A stretch of DNA of 36,177 bases from Thermoplasmata archaeon (GTDB taxonomy: Archaea; Thermoplasmatota; Thermoplasmata; Thermoplasmatales; ARK-15): assembly GCA_023261755.1 (NCBI GenBank), contig JAGDXS010000030.1:1-36177 (forward strand), in the 5' to 3' direction. Positions within the stretch are counted from its first letter, which is position 1. Each line of letters opens with the position of its first letter. Positions 24,469 to 33,753 of the stretch are shown piece by piece. The notes under the pieces are model-generated. The model made no database searches, had not been told where the DNA came from, and saw only the letters and a program-made list of their open reading frames with translations. The position numbers and the translations under genes were made by a program.

Positions 24469-24488
24469 GAAAATAATTCCTTGTAATC

Positions 24489-25388
24489 ATGTTAGGAAAT
24501 GAAAAGCTTCCGGATATACAGGCAGAAAAACCACAATCAAATTATAAGTTAACTAGAGTGGGAGTAACAAACGTTGTTAAGCAGATAGTTGTTAAAAGAC
24601 CAAATAAAACTGTTTTTTTAACACCTACTATAAATCTTTTTGTGGATTTGCCTGCCACAAAAAAAGGTTCTGATATGTCAAGAAATATTGAAATCATTGA
24701 AGAAATAGTAGAAAAAAGTACCATGGCACCATGTTCAGGTATTGAGGAACTTGCTGAAAATATTGTGAAGCTGCTGATTAAAAAGCATACATATGCAAGT
24801 TACGCTGAAATTGAAATGCATGCAGATTATTTTCTTGAGAGAGAAAATCCTTCAGGAAAGAGGAGCCAGGAAAGATATGTATTATTTTCAAGGGCAATAA
24901 TGGATCATGGAACAATTAGAAAAATGCTGGGTGTTAAAGTGACGGGGATTACGGTCTGTCCATGCGCCATGGAAACTGTTAGATCAGTATTAAAGGATAA
25001 ATATCCTGATTATGCAAAGTTCTTGAATGAAATACCGGTGGTTTCACATAACCAGAGGAATAATACAACAATAATGGTGGAAGTTCCAGAAGGCTATAGC
25101 ATAGAGGCAAATGATCTTATTGAAATAGCTGAGAATGCAATGTCCAGCCCAACCTATGAAATATTGAAAAGAAAGGATGAGGAGGAGGTAGTGTACAGAG
25201 CACACACGAATCCAAAGTTTGTGGAGGATGTTGTAAGGGATGTTTTAAAGCAAATTTCAAAGAAATATTCAAACTTTCCAAAAGATACGCTAATTACTGT
25301 AAGATCTGAAAGTGAAGAGAGCATCCATAAACACAATGCATTTGCCGAAAGGATAAGCACCCTTGGAGAAATTCTCAATAACGAATAA
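24489..25388 (+). CDS. mptA: GTP cyclohydrolase MptA/FolE2 family
   Basis: A metal-dependent GTP cyclohydrolase of the MptA/FolE2 (type IB) family, 299 residues. It opens GTP to give a dihydroneopterin product for tetrahydromethanopterin or folate-type cofactors, and may also feed deazaguanine (archaeosine) synthesis. Key blocks are DLPATKKGSDMSRNIEIIEE, APCSGIEELAENIV, YAEIEMHADYFLERENPSGKRSQE, GITVCPCAMETVRSV and the SEESIHKHNAFAER end. The VCPCA cysteine and the nearby histidines and glutamates form the metal site in the family. The ATG lies about 25 bases after a TATA-like TTTATATG. Confidence 0.94.
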   Translation: MLGNEKLPDIQAEKPQSNYKLTRVGVTNVVKQIVVKRPNKTVFLTPTINLFVDLPATKKGSDMSRNIEIIEEIVEKSTMAPCSGIEELAENIVKLLIKKHTYASYAEIEMHADYFLERENPSGKRSQERYVLFSRAIMDHGTIRKMLGVKVTGITVCPCAMETVRSVLKDKYPDYAKFLNEIPVVSHNQRNNTTIMVEVPEGYSIEANDLIEIAENAMSSPTYEILKRKDEEEVVYRAHTNPKFVEDVVRDVLKQISKKYSNFPKDTLITVRSESEESIHKHNAFAERISTLGEILNNE

Positions 25389-25396
25389 TCGATTAT

Positions 25397-25404
25397 TTTA
25401 TATA
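25397..25404 (+). promoter_or_regulatory. Putative TATA box for the top6B operon
   Basis: TTTATATA is centred 26-27 bases before the ATG at 25427, the spacing expected for a leaderless archaeal transcript. It lies in the 38-base gap after mptA. Confidence 0.5.
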
Positions 25405-25426
25405 ATTGAAATTTTTCTTTTTTTCC

Positions 25427-27358
25427 ATGGATATTGCTGAGGATCTTGCTAAAAAGCAAAAGGAAATATCGATTGCTGAATTTTTTGAAAAAAATAAGCA
25501 GATCCTTGGCTTTGACTCGCCACAGAAGGCCCTGGTAATGGCGGTTAAGGAGGCAGTGGACAATTCTCTAGATGCATGTGAGGATGCAAGAATATTACCC
25601 GAGATTTATGTTACAATAGAAAGGGTAGAAAAGGATGAATATAAATTAACAGTTGAAGATAATGGTCCAGGAATTGTGAGGCGTGAGGTACCTAAGGTGT
25701 TCGGTCAATTTCTTTATGGATCCAGATTTCATGCTGTACGTCAAACAAGGGGGCAGCAGGGTATAGGTATATCTGCAGTAGTTCTCTATGGGCAGCTTAC
25801 AACGGGTAAACCTGTTAAAATAGAAACAAAAATAGCATCTGAAGATGTTGGTTACGTTTTTGAGATTTTAATTGATACTATAAAAAATAGAGCAAATGTT
25901 CTAAGGGAAGAACCTGCTATATTGAATAAAAAGAGTGGTGTAAAAATTGAAGTTAATCTTAAAGCTAAATATGTAAAGGGAAAGCAGAGTGTAATTGATT
26001 ATTTGCAGAATACAGCTATTGTTAATCCGCATGCAACTATAATTTTTAATGATCCAGATGGTCTTAAAATTAAATATGAAAGGGTATGGGATCAGCCGAT
26101 AGAGCCACCTAAGGAAACTAAGCCACACCCCTTAGGCGTTGAAATAGGAGAAATAATGAAAATTGCATCTTTAACAAATGCAAAAAAAATATCCACATTC
26201 CTAACTGGGGAATTCAGCAGAATAAGCAATAATCTAGCCATGGAAATTTGTAAAATATCTGGAATAGATTCTGAAAAGGATCCAAAAAAATTAACATTGA
26301 ATGAAATTAAAGCTTTAAAGGATGCTTTTACAAAGGTAAAAATACTTCCACCATCATCCGAATCATTAAGTCCCATAGGTGATACTCTTATAAAGAAAGG
26401 GTTGAAAAATGTTCTAGGGGAACTTAGGCCAAGTTTTTACTCAATCCCTGTTACAAGGAATCCATCAGTCTATTCAGGAAATCCATTTGTTGTTGAAGTA
26501 GGTTTGGTATATGGAGGTAACATACCACAGGATGAACCTGTAAAAATATTAAGATTTGCAAACAGAGTGCCTTTACTATATCAGGCAGGATCTTGTGCAT
26601 TAACAAGGGCAGTAGAAAGCATTGACTGGAGAAAATATGGTCTTGAACAGAGAGGAGGCCAAGGAATTCCCGTTGGGCCGATGATCATTCTTATACATAT
26701 AGGATCCACAAGGGTGCCTTATACATCAGAAGCAAAGGAGGCAATTGCTGAAATACCTGAAATAATGAATGAACTTGACCTTGCACTTAAGGAATCTGCA
26801 AGACAAATTAGAACATTTTTAATCAAGAAGGAAGTAAAGACGAAGCTAACTGAAAAATTCTTCCTTGTCCAGAAAATTCTTCCAAAAATTGCTGAAAAAA
26901 GCTCTATAATTTTGCAGAAGCCTGTACCAAAGCTTGAACCTGTAATTACGAAAATTATGAATGTTGTCTGGATAGATGAAAAAATAGAACAAAATAAGGG
27001 AAGTGCAAAGATAAAGGTATCTGTATCAAATTTCACCCCTGAAAAAAAATCTTTTAAATTGTATGGGGACATATCTGAGGGCAAAATAGAAGTTAAATCA
27101 ATTAAACCATTCGGTAATTATGATGAAAAAAATGATTACATATTATGGGAAATAAATGACCTTGAACCATTAAAAGAAATAAATCTGGAATTTACTGTTT
27201 ATGATCTAAAGTCAGAATATGGAGAATCTGTATATTATATTGAAGGAATAAACCCTGTTTATGTTGTGGGCGCTGAACCACTCCCAGGTGATTGGAACAT
27301 CGAAGCACTTAGATCCATAATTGAAGAAGAGGAGGAAGAAGAGAATGGAGAAGAATAG
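25427..27358 (+). CDS. top6B: DNA topoisomerase VI subunit B
   Basis: The ATPase subunit of type IIB topoisomerase. The GHKL fold is clear: the N box [21 protein letters not shown]1 VEDNGPGI, then [31 protein letters not shown] and [11 protein letters not shown]. Next come a helix-two-turn-helix region ([20 protein letters not shown]) and the transducer domain with the switch lysine in [13 protein letters not shown]. The C-terminal 130 residues form an Ig-like domain. The acidic tail [10 protein letters not shown] overlaps the start of subunit A. Length is 643 residues. ATG 25427 is used rather than the in-frame TTG at 25406 because a TATA box lies 26 bases before it. Confidence 0.97.
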   Translation: MDIAEDLAKKQKEISIAEFFEKNKQILGFDSPQKALVMAVKEAVDNSLDACEDARILPEIYVTIERVEKDEYKLTVEDNGPGIVRREVPKVFGQFLYGSRFHAVRQTRGQQGIGISAVVLYGQLTTGKPVKIETKIASEDVGYVFEILIDTIKNRANVLREEPAILNKKSGVKIEVNLKAKYVKGKQSVIDYLQNTAIVNPHATIIFNDPDGLKIKYERVWDQPIEPPKETKPHPLGVEIGEIMKIASLTNAKKISTFLTGEFSRISNNLAMEICKISGIDSEKDPKKLTLNEIKALKDAFTKVKILPPSSESLSPIGDTLIKKGLKNVLGELRPSFYSIPVTRNPSVYSGNPFVVEVGLVYGGNIPQDEPVKILRFANRVPLLYQAGSCALTRAVESIDWRKYGLEQRGGQGIPVGPMIILIHIGSTRVPYTSEAKEAIAEIPEIMNELDLALKESARQIRTFLIKKEVKTKLTEKFFLVQKILPKIAEKSSIILQKPVPKLEPVITKIMNVVWIDEKIEQNKGSAKIKVSVSNFTPEKKSFKLYGDISEGKIEVKSIKPFGNYDEKNDYILWEINDLEPLKEINLEFTVYDLKSEYGESVYYIEGINPVYVVGAEPLPGDWNIEALRSIIEEEEEEENGEE

Positions 27359-28436
27359 ATATGAGCTTGCACTTGAATCATTAAAAGATATTGTAAAAAA
27401 TATATACGAGCAGATGGAAATGGGTGAAATACCATCTATGGAATTGCCTGCAAGGAATAAGTATAATATTAAACTCGATCTTAAATCCGGTGTCTGGAAA
27501 TATGGTGATTCAAAAATAACAAGGACAGCAAAGAAAATAGATGGTGCATATACACTTTTAAGAACAATGTACATGATGGATTTTATCAGGGAGATGGTTG
27601 AAGAAAATAAATCATCTACTTTGAGGGAATTATACTATATTTCTGAAGGATGGGATCTTGCAAAATTCCATACACAGGATGAATCAAATAAGCTTGCAGA
27701 GGATCTTGAAATAATTACAAAATTTCTTAGAGAAGATTTTAAGCTCAGGCCTGAGGAGGATGGTGCTACAGTAATAGGAAACATCACATTCGAAGAAATA
27801 AATAGAAAAGGAAATCCGCAGAGGATTAATTGCAGGGATGATGTTGGCGATGCTGGATACGCAATCCCTTACAATGTTGAAAAAGAGAAGCTGAAAATCA
27901 TAGATTACGACGCTGATTTTGTACTCGCAATTGAAACTGGTGGTATGTTTGATAGATTGGTAGAAAATGGGTATGATGAAAAGGCTAGATCAATTCTTGT
28001 CCATTTAAAAGGGCAACCAGCGAGGAGCACAAGGCGTCTCCTAAAAAGACTAAACGAAGAACTTAATTTACCAATACTAGTTTTTACTGATGGTGATCCA
28101 TGGTCTTTCAGAATTTATGCAAGCGTTGCCTATGGTGCCATAAAGACTGCGCATTTATCAGAATATCTGGCGACACCAACAGCTGAATTCATTGGAATTA
28201 CAGCAAGCGATATAGTCAACTATGATTTGCCTACGGACAAATTAAATGATAAGGATATTCAGGCATTGAATGCTGAGCTCACTGACCCCAGGTTTAATAC
28301 GCAGTTCTGGAAAAATGAAATTGAACTTATGCTTAAACTAGGTAGAAAGGCTGAACAGCAGGCACTAGCAAAATATGGTTTGAATTATGTTACAGATGTT
28401 TACCTTCCAGAAAAGGTATCGGAGCTAGGAATATGA
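27345..28436 (+). CDS. top6A: DNA topoisomerase VI subunit A (Spo11-like)
   Basis: The DNA-cleaving subunit, homologous to eukaryotic Spo11. The winged-helix/CAP domain carries [13 protein letters not shown], whose tyrosine pair at residues 97-98 includes the one that attacks DNA. The Toprim domain has the glutamate in [11 protein letters not shown] and the acidic [12 protein letters not shown]. The end ([19 protein letters not shown]) is usual for the family. The ATG at 27345 is preferred to the in-frame TTG at 27321 because GGAGG (27331-27335) lies nine bases before it. It overlaps subunit B by 14 bases, and its stop overlaps the ATG of rqcH by four. Confidence 0.97.
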   Translation: MEKNRYELALESLKDIVKNIYEQMEMGEIPSMELPARNKYNIKLDLKSGVWKYGDSKITRTAKKIDGAYTLLRTMYMMDFIREMVEENKSSTLRELYYISEGWDLAKFHTQDESNKLAEDLEIITKFLREDFKLRPEEDGATVIGNITFEEINRKGNPQRINCRDDVGDAGYAIPYNVEKEKLKIIDYDADFVLAIETGGMFDRLVENGYDEKARSILVHLKGQPARSTRRLLKRLNEELNLPILVFTDGDPWSFRIYASVAYGAIKTAHLSEYLATPTAEFIGITASDIVNYDLPTDKLNDKDIQALNAELTDPRFNTQFWKNEIELMLKLGRKAEQQALAKYGLNYVTDVYLPEKVSELGI

Positions 28437-30202
28437 AGCCAGTTTTGACAAGTCCTGACATACATGCTTGGATATTGGCAAACGGCAATTATTTAAAGGG
28501 AGCTTATGTTAAAAAAACAAATTCAAAGGATGATTCTTTAATTTTAAAATTACATAAAAAGGAGGAAGGTAACAGAGATCTTGTTTTAGATCCTTCAGGA
28601 TGGATATATTTTATGGATATTGAAGGAGAACTATCCCAGATGGCTAAATATTTCAGGCAGGAATTGGATAACCTTAGAATAGAAAAGATAGAGCAGTTAA
28701 ATTTTGATAGAATCATAAGAATAGATTTTTCATTTGAGAAATCATTAATCTTGGAAATGTTTGGTGGAGGCAATATAATATTCTTAAAAAATAATGTTAT
28801 AGATTTTGCATTAAAGTACAGGGAATGGAAATCAAAATCAAATGAGGACAAGACAAGATCAATAAAAAAGGGTGAAATTTATAAATCTCCACAGCCTCCA
28901 ATAAACCCTTTTTCAATGGACATTGATACATTTAAAAAATTAATGAATCAGAATGAACAAGTAGTTAAAATTTTAGCATTGAAACTTAATCTCAGCCATT
29001 ACGCTGAATATATCTGTAATATTACAGGTATTGAAAAATCATCCCAGGGCAATAAAATACCCGATGAAAAGTTGAATGAAATTTTTTTAAAAATCAAGGA
29101 ATTTTTGAATTCAATAAACGGGAAGGGTTATCTGTGCAATGGAGAACTAAGATGTATTAATATAAACAATTGTGATGAATTTGAAAACATAAACGATGCC
29201 ATAATGAAAATAGCATTTAAAGAAGAAAATGAAACAGAGGAGGATAGAATTCTCAGGGAACAGATGAAAACACTTGAAGAATATTCCAAAATAATGGATG
29301 AATACAAAAAAATTGGTGATGAAATTCTAATGCACTTAAATGAATATAATGAAGTTATAGAAAAAATTAAAAAAAGGCAGAATCCACCAGAAATGGTATC
29401 TCTTAAGGAAACAGAAGCAGTAATAAAATTGCCCAATTCAGATATGGAAATTAAATTTAACATAACAAAAAAGCCAAGTGAAATGGCGCAATATTATTAT
29501 GAATATTCAAAGAAATTGTCAAAGAAAATAGAAGGCATCCAAAAGGTAATTGGAAAAAAGAAGAAGGTTGAAAAGAAAAAGGAAACATTACAGAGAAAAA
29601 GGTTTTGGTTTGAAAAGTTTAGATGGTTCATTTCTTCAGAAAATGCGTTGGTAATAGCTGGAAGGGATGCAAAAACAAACGAGGAAGTGGTGAAAAAATA
29701 TATGGGAGAGAGGGATTATTATGTTCATGCAGACATTCATGGAGCACCAAGCGTTGTTGTTAAGAATTCAAACATAACCGAAAAAACGCTCATTGAAGCT
29801 GGAATATTTGGTCTTGCTTATTCAAAGGCCTGGAATGCTGGATATTCAGCTGGAGATGCATACTGGGTAACATTTTCACAGGTTAGCAAAATGGCTGAAA
29901 GTGGAGAATATGTACCGAGGGGTGCGTGGATAATAAGGGGAAAAAGAAATTATATTAGAAATTTGCCAATAAGGATTGCCATGGGATTTATAAAATATGA
30001 GAACACAGATATATTAATGGCTGGCCCTGTTGATGCTGTTTCTTCAAAGACGAATAATTATGTTGTAATTATTCCTAGTGAATCATCAAAAACAGACTTG
30101 GCTAAAAAGTTGTCTGAGAAATTCAATTACCCTGTGGATGAAATAATGAAACTTTTGCCTCCGGGTCCTGGTGAGATTGCTGATGAAAAACAATCACAAT
30201 GA
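28433..30202 (+). CDS. rqcH: NFACT protein, Rqc2/RqcH homologue
   Basis: A ribosome-associated quality-control factor that binds obstructed large subunits and, in studied homologues, recruits tRNA-Ala to add C-terminal tails to stalled chains. The order is NFACT-N (1 to about 170) with an aspartate-arginine pair at D92-R93 in [10 protein letters not shown], matching the tRNA-binding DR motif. Helix-hairpin-helix and long coiled-coil segments follow (about 170-385). NFACT-R comes next from about 392 ([42 protein letters not shown]), then a short tail. At 589 residues it is of expected length. The ATG overlaps the top6A stop by four bases, an unexpected partnership. Confidence 0.93.
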   Translation: MKPVLTSPDIHAWILANGNYLKGAYVKKTNSKDDSLILKLHKKEEGNRDLVLDPSGWIYFMDIEGELSQMAKYFRQELDNLRIEKIEQLNFDRIIRIDFSFEKSLILEMFGGGNIIFLKNNVIDFALKYREWKSKSNEDKTRSIKKGEIYKSPQPPINPFSMDIDTFKKLMNQNEQVVKILALKLNLSHYAEYICNITGIEKSSQGNKIPDEKLNEIFLKIKEFLNSINGKGYLCNGELRCININNCDEFENINDAIMKIAFKEENETEEDRILREQMKTLEEYSKIMDEYKKIGDEILMHLNEYNEVIEKIKKRQNPPEMVSLKETEAVIKLPNSDMEIKFNITKKPSEMAQYYYEYSKKLSKKIEGIQKVIGKKKKVEKKKETLQRKRFWFEKFRWFISSENALVIAGRDAKTNEEVVKKYMGERDYYVHADIHGAPSVVVKNSNITEKTLIEAGIFGLAYSKAWNAGYSAGDAYWVTFSQVSKMAESGEYVPRGAWIIRGKRNYIRNLPIRIAMGFIKYENTDILMAGPVDAVSSKTNNYVVIIPSESSKTDLAKKLSEKFNYPVDEIMKLLPPGPGEIADEKQSQ

Positions 30203-30980
30203 AATACCGGTGAGTATTGTAATCACAGTAAAGAACGAAGAAAAGCACATAAGGGAGCTACTTGAATCAATAAAGGATCAGGAAGGTCCATTTGAAGTTA
30301 TTGTTGTAGATGCAGAAAGTAAAGACAGGACTTTGGAAATTTTAAACTCCTATAAAAATACTTTAGATATTAAAATTATTATAAAAAAATGTACTAGGGG
30401 CGAAGGAAGGAACATTGGGGTGAATAATTCAAAATATGAATATATTCTTTTCACCGACGGTGATGCAATCCTTGAAAAGAACTGGGTAAGTGAAATGAGA
30501 AAATCTTTCAGAGATGGTTATGATTTTGTTGCAGGAAAAACCATAACAATTGGAAAAGAAAAATATTCAAATTTTGATAGAGTAGAAATATTTTACAAAA
30601 ACATAGATGTAACATATCCTTCATGCAATCTTGCGTACAAGAAAAAGTTATTCAATGATCTAGGAGGTTTTGATGAAAGATTCATTACAGCCGAAGATAT
30701 TGATTTGAACTATAGGGCAGTTGACATGGGTGCGAAATTTCATTACAACGAGAATGCTATTGTATACAATAGATCAAGAGAAGATATTTTATCATTCATA
30801 AAACAGGCTTTCTGGAATGGCTATGGAAGAAAACAGCTTACAATGAAGCACGGAAGTCTATGGAAAAACTATTCAATTAATAATTTAACGTCCAGGAGGC
30901 AGATTTCCACTTACGGGATAATAAGGCTTATCTTCGCCCTATCGGGATATTTATATGCTAAAATAACATACAGGCTTTAA
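30183..30980 (+). CDS. Family 2 glycosyltransferase
   Basis: A GT-A fold glycosyltransferase of 265 residues. IVITVKNEEKHIRELLESI and VIVVDAESKDRT are the nucleotide-sugar blocks, FTDGDA is the DxD metal site, and FITAEDIDLNYRA is the acceptor-side ED motif with the catalytic base. A C-terminal helix (LIFALSGYLYAKI) may touch the membrane. It probably acts on the cytoplasmic face, in N-glycan or glycolipid assembly; donor and acceptor are unknown. ATG 30183 is chosen (GGTGA eight bases upstream) over GTG 30171. It overlaps the end of rqcH by 20 bases and is followed one base later by a second GT2 gene. Confidence 0.88.
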   Translation: MKNNHNEIPVSIVITVKNEEKHIRELLESIKDQEGPFEVIVVDAESKDRTLEILNSYKNTLDIKIIIKKCTRGEGRNIGVNNSKYEYILFTDGDAILEKNWVSEMRKSFRDGYDFVAGKTITIGKEKYSNFDRVEIFYKNIDVTYPSCNLAYKKKLFNDLGGFDERFITAEDIDLNYRAVDMGAKFHYNENAIVYNRSREDILSFIKQAFWNGYGRKQLTMKHGSLWKNYSINNLTSRRQISTYGIIRLIFALSGYLYAKITYRL

Positions 30981-30981
30981 A

Positions 30982-31668
30982 ATGTCAGATCCGATGATCA
31001 CAATATTAATTCCTACAATGAATGAAGAGCAGTCAATAGGCAAGGTGATTGAAAGAATAAAAAGTTCTGTTAAGCATACATACGAAATTGTTTTAATAGA
31101 TAATAGCAGGGATAAAACCCCAGAAATAGCAAGATCCATGGGTGCAAATGTAATAACTGAGAAAAGGAAAGGTTATGGAAGAGCATACAAAACTGGATTT
31201 AAAAATGTTAAGGGTGAAATAGTTGTTACATTAGATGGAGATAATACATATCCACCAGAGGTTATAGATGAATATGTAGATTATCTCATTAAGAATGATT
31301 TAGATTTCATTTCATGCGAGAGATTAACCTTGCTCCCTAAAAACTCCATGAGCACAGCACATAAGATAGGAAATTTTGTTTTAAACATAGCATTTTTATC
31401 CCTTTTCTTCATAAAATTAAAAGATTCACAAAGCGGTATGTGGATTTTTAAATCAAAGATTATTCCATATTTGGACGTTTGTTCAAATGGCATGGCATTT
31501 TCAGAGGAACTGAAAATGGAAGCATGGTCAAAATTTAAGGCTAAGGAACTTCCTATAAAATATGGTTTGAGGGAAGGTGAAAAAAAACTTCAAACATTTA
31601 AGGATGGCATCAAGAATCTTTTGTATCTAATAGAAAGAAGATTCAAAAAATGCAAAGGTATCGATTAA
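30982..31668 (+). CDS. Family 2 glycosyltransferase, dolichol-phosphate sugar synthase-like
   Basis: A 228-residue GT2 enzyme resembling soluble Dpm1-type dolichyl-phosphate mannosyl/glucosyl transferases. TILIPTMNEEQSIGKVIERI, IVLIDNSRDKTPEIA, KGYGRAYKTGF and VVTLDGDNTYPPEVI (metal site) are clear. DSQSGMWIF marks the acceptor part. There is no C-terminal membrane domain. It probably loads a sugar onto a polyprenyl phosphate for surface glycosylation. It begins one base after the stop of the previous glycosyltransferase, and the pair likely works in one glycan pathway. Confidence 0.88.
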   Translation: MSDPMITILIPTMNEEQSIGKVIERIKSSVKHTYEIVLIDNSRDKTPEIARSMGANVITEKRKGYGRAYKTGFKNVKGEIVVTLDGDNTYPPEVIDEYVDYLIKNDLDFISCERLTLLPKNSMSTAHKIGNFVLNIAFLSLFFIKLKDSQSGMWIFKSKIIPYLDVCSNGMAFSEELKMEAWSKFKAKELPIKYGLREGEKKLQTFKDGIKNLLYLIERRFKKCKGID

Positions 31669-31698
31669 TTTATTTCCCTTTTCAACATTACCATAATT

Positions 31699-33171
31699 AT
31701 GAGGGCAATTGTTTCCGTTTCGGATAGAAGAAACATTAATGTTTTGGTAAAAGAGCTTATTGATATGAATGCAGAAATTTATGCAACTTCAGGAACATTG
31801 AATTATCTCATTACAAATAATTTGAAAGTAAAAAGCATTGAAGAATTAACAAATTTCCCTGAAATTCTTTCTGGAAGAGTTAAGACACTCCACCCCAATG
31901 TTTTTGGCGGAATACTTGCCAGGTCAGACCAATTGAAAGAAATTGAAAAATTGAAAATTAAAAAAATAGATCTTGTAGTTGTAAACTTATATCCATTTGA
32001 ACAAACTGATAAAATAGAAGAAAAATTAATTGAAAATATTGATATAGGAGGAGTATCATTGATTCGGGCTGCTGCAAAAAATTTTGAATCTGTCGCTGTT
32101 GTAACTGATCCTGATGATTATTCCATAATCATTGAAAATTTAAAAGAAAAAAATGAAATACCTATTGAAATAAGAAAAGAACTTGCATTGAAAGCTTTTT
32201 ATTACACTGCCAGATACGATTCAATAATATACAGAACACTATGGGAACTTTATAAGAATCTTCCATATGGTAATATTATTTTCCATGGAAAAGGAGCTGA
32301 AGATCTCAGGTATGGTGAAAATCCCCAAAATATTGCCAAATTTTATTCAGATTCAAAGCCATGGGAATACATCCAGGGAAAAGAAATATCTTATAACAAC
32401 ATTCTAGATATGGATTCAGCATGGAAAACTGTTTTTGAATTTGAAAATCCTGCAGTTGCTATAATTAAGCATACAAATCCGTGTGGTGTTGCAGAATCTG
32501 AGAATCTTGTTGAAGCATATAAAAAGGCTCTTGAATCCGATCCCATGTCAGCATACGGTGGCATTGTTGCTGTTAACAGAAAAGTTGATATCGACCTCGC
32601 AAGGGAATTAAAAGGTAATTTTTATGAACTTTTAGCCGCACCAGATTTTTCTGTGGAAGCAATAGAATTTTTTAAAAAGAATAAGAAAAATATGAGGGTA
32701 ATTAAAATTCGGAATATTCAGGATAATTATGAAATTCGAACGGCAGCAGGTGGTTTTCTTTACCAGAAATTTGGCAAAGAGGAAATAAAATTTAATACAG
32801 TTACAAAAAAAGAACCAACCCTGGATGAAATGAATGATCTTAAATTTGCCTGGAAGGTTGTTAAACATGTGAAAAGCAATGCCATAGTTCTTGCAAAAAA
32901 TCATGCAACAGTTGGAATAGGTGCAGGCCAGATGAGCAGGGTAGATTCTGTCAAAATTTCAATTATGAAATCCAATGGAAAATCTGTTGGTTCAGTCCTT
33001 GCATCTGATGCATTTTTCCCATTCCCAGATGATGTGGAAGAAGCAGCAAAGGGAGGAATTAAAGCAATAATCCAGCCTGGAGGATCAAAAAGAGATCAGG
33101 AAGTAATAGATATGGCAAATAGGTATGGAATTGCCATGGTATTTACAGGTGTAAGGGTATTCAGACATTAG
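31699..33171 (+). CDS. purH: Bifunctional AICAR transformylase/IMP cyclohydrolase PurH
   Basis: Catalyses the last two steps of IMP synthesis: formylation of AICAR with 10-formyl-tetrahydrofolate and ring closure. The N-terminal MGS-like cyclohydrolase domain (RAIVSVSDRRNINVLVKEL, ATSGTLNYL, GRVKTLHPNVFGGILARSD) is joined to the transformylase domain (DLRYGENPQN, AIIKHTNPCGVA, SAYGGIVAVNR, AFFPFPDDVEEAAKGGI, IQPGGSKRDQEVI). At 490 residues it is slightly shorter than bacterial PurH (about 510-530). Many archaea use the unrelated PurP and PurO for these steps, so a full bacterial-type fusion points to possible transfer. The class II aldolase ORF follows directly. Confidence 0.96.
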   Translation: MRAIVSVSDRRNINVLVKELIDMNAEIYATSGTLNYLITNNLKVKSIEELTNFPEILSGRVKTLHPNVFGGILARSDQLKEIEKLKIKKIDLVVVNLYPFEQTDKIEEKLIENIDIGGVSLIRAAAKNFESVAVVTDPDDYSIIIENLKEKNEIPIEIRKELALKAFYYTARYDSIIYRTLWELYKNLPYGNIIFHGKGAEDLRYGENPQNIAKFYSDSKPWEYIQGKEISYNNILDMDSAWKTVFEFENPAVAIIKHTNPCGVAESENLVEAYKKALESDPMSAYGGIVAVNRKVDIDLARELKGNFYELLAAPDFSVEAIEFFKKNKKNMRVIKIRNIQDNYEIRTAAGGFLYQKFGKEEIKFNTVTKKEPTLDEMNDLKFAWKVVKHVKSNAIVLAKNHATVGIGAGQMSRVDSVKISIMKSNGKSVGSVLASDAFFPFPDDVEEAAKGGIKAIIQPGGSKRDQEVIDMANRYGIAMVFTGVRVFRH

Positions 33172-33180
33172 GTGTTTTTT

Positions 33181-33753
33181 ATGGATTCCATAGATGAAAT
33201 GATATTAATTGGGAAAAAGCTTGAATCTCTAGGTCTAATAGAATCATCCCACAGCGGGAACATCAGTGTCAGGAACGGCAATAAATTTCTCATTAAAAAA
33301 CATGGAAAAATGATGGGATCCCTTAATAGGGATGATATAATAGAACTTGATTTTAATGATGAAAAAGGTTATGAAATAGCATCAAGTGAAGTATATGCGC
33401 ATAGAAGCATATATTTAAATACAGATGCAAAAGCTATTATTCATGCACATACACCATATGCAATCACACTTTCAATGTTTTTTGAAAAAATATTCCCTGT
33501 TGATGCAGAAGGCAAATATTATCTTGAATACATCCCTGTAATAATATCAGAAGATCCTGTTGCATCAAAGGACATAGCTGAAAAACTTGGATCAACCTTA
33601 AAGGATCATTATGTTGCTATTGTAAGAGGTCATGGTACATTCTCCAGAGGTAAAGATCTCAATGAGGCTTTAAAATACCTTACGATATGCGAAAGCGTTT
33701 CGCATTTAAAATATCTTTATGATCTATGGAATTCTAATGTTCACATATGTTGA
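33181..33753 (+). CDS. Class II aldolase/adducin family protein
   Basis: A 190-residue zinc aldolase-like protein. Conserved features are SSHSGNISVRNGNKFLIKKHGKMMG, the catalytic glutamate in ASSEVYAHRSIY, the zinc histidines in IIHAHTPYAI, and the later RGHGTFSRGK with the third histidine. L-fuculose-phosphate aldolase is the standard comparison. In archaea such enzymes also act in deoxy-sugar or methylthioribulose-type salvage, so the substrate is open. ATG 33181 is used because AGGTG six bases before it overlaps the purH stop; the in-frame GTG at 33172 is less likely. Thirty bases of its end overlap the convergent oxidoreductase gene. Confidence 0.88.
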   Translation: MDSIDEMILIGKKLESLGLIESSHSGNISVRNGNKFLIKKHGKMMGSLNRDDIIELDFNDEKGYEIASSEVYAHRSIYLNTDAKAIIHAHTPYAITLSMFFEKIFPVDAEGKYYLEYIPVIISEDPVASKDIAEKLGSTLKDHYVAIVRGHGTFSRGKDLNEALKYLTICESVSHLKYLYDLWNSNVHIC

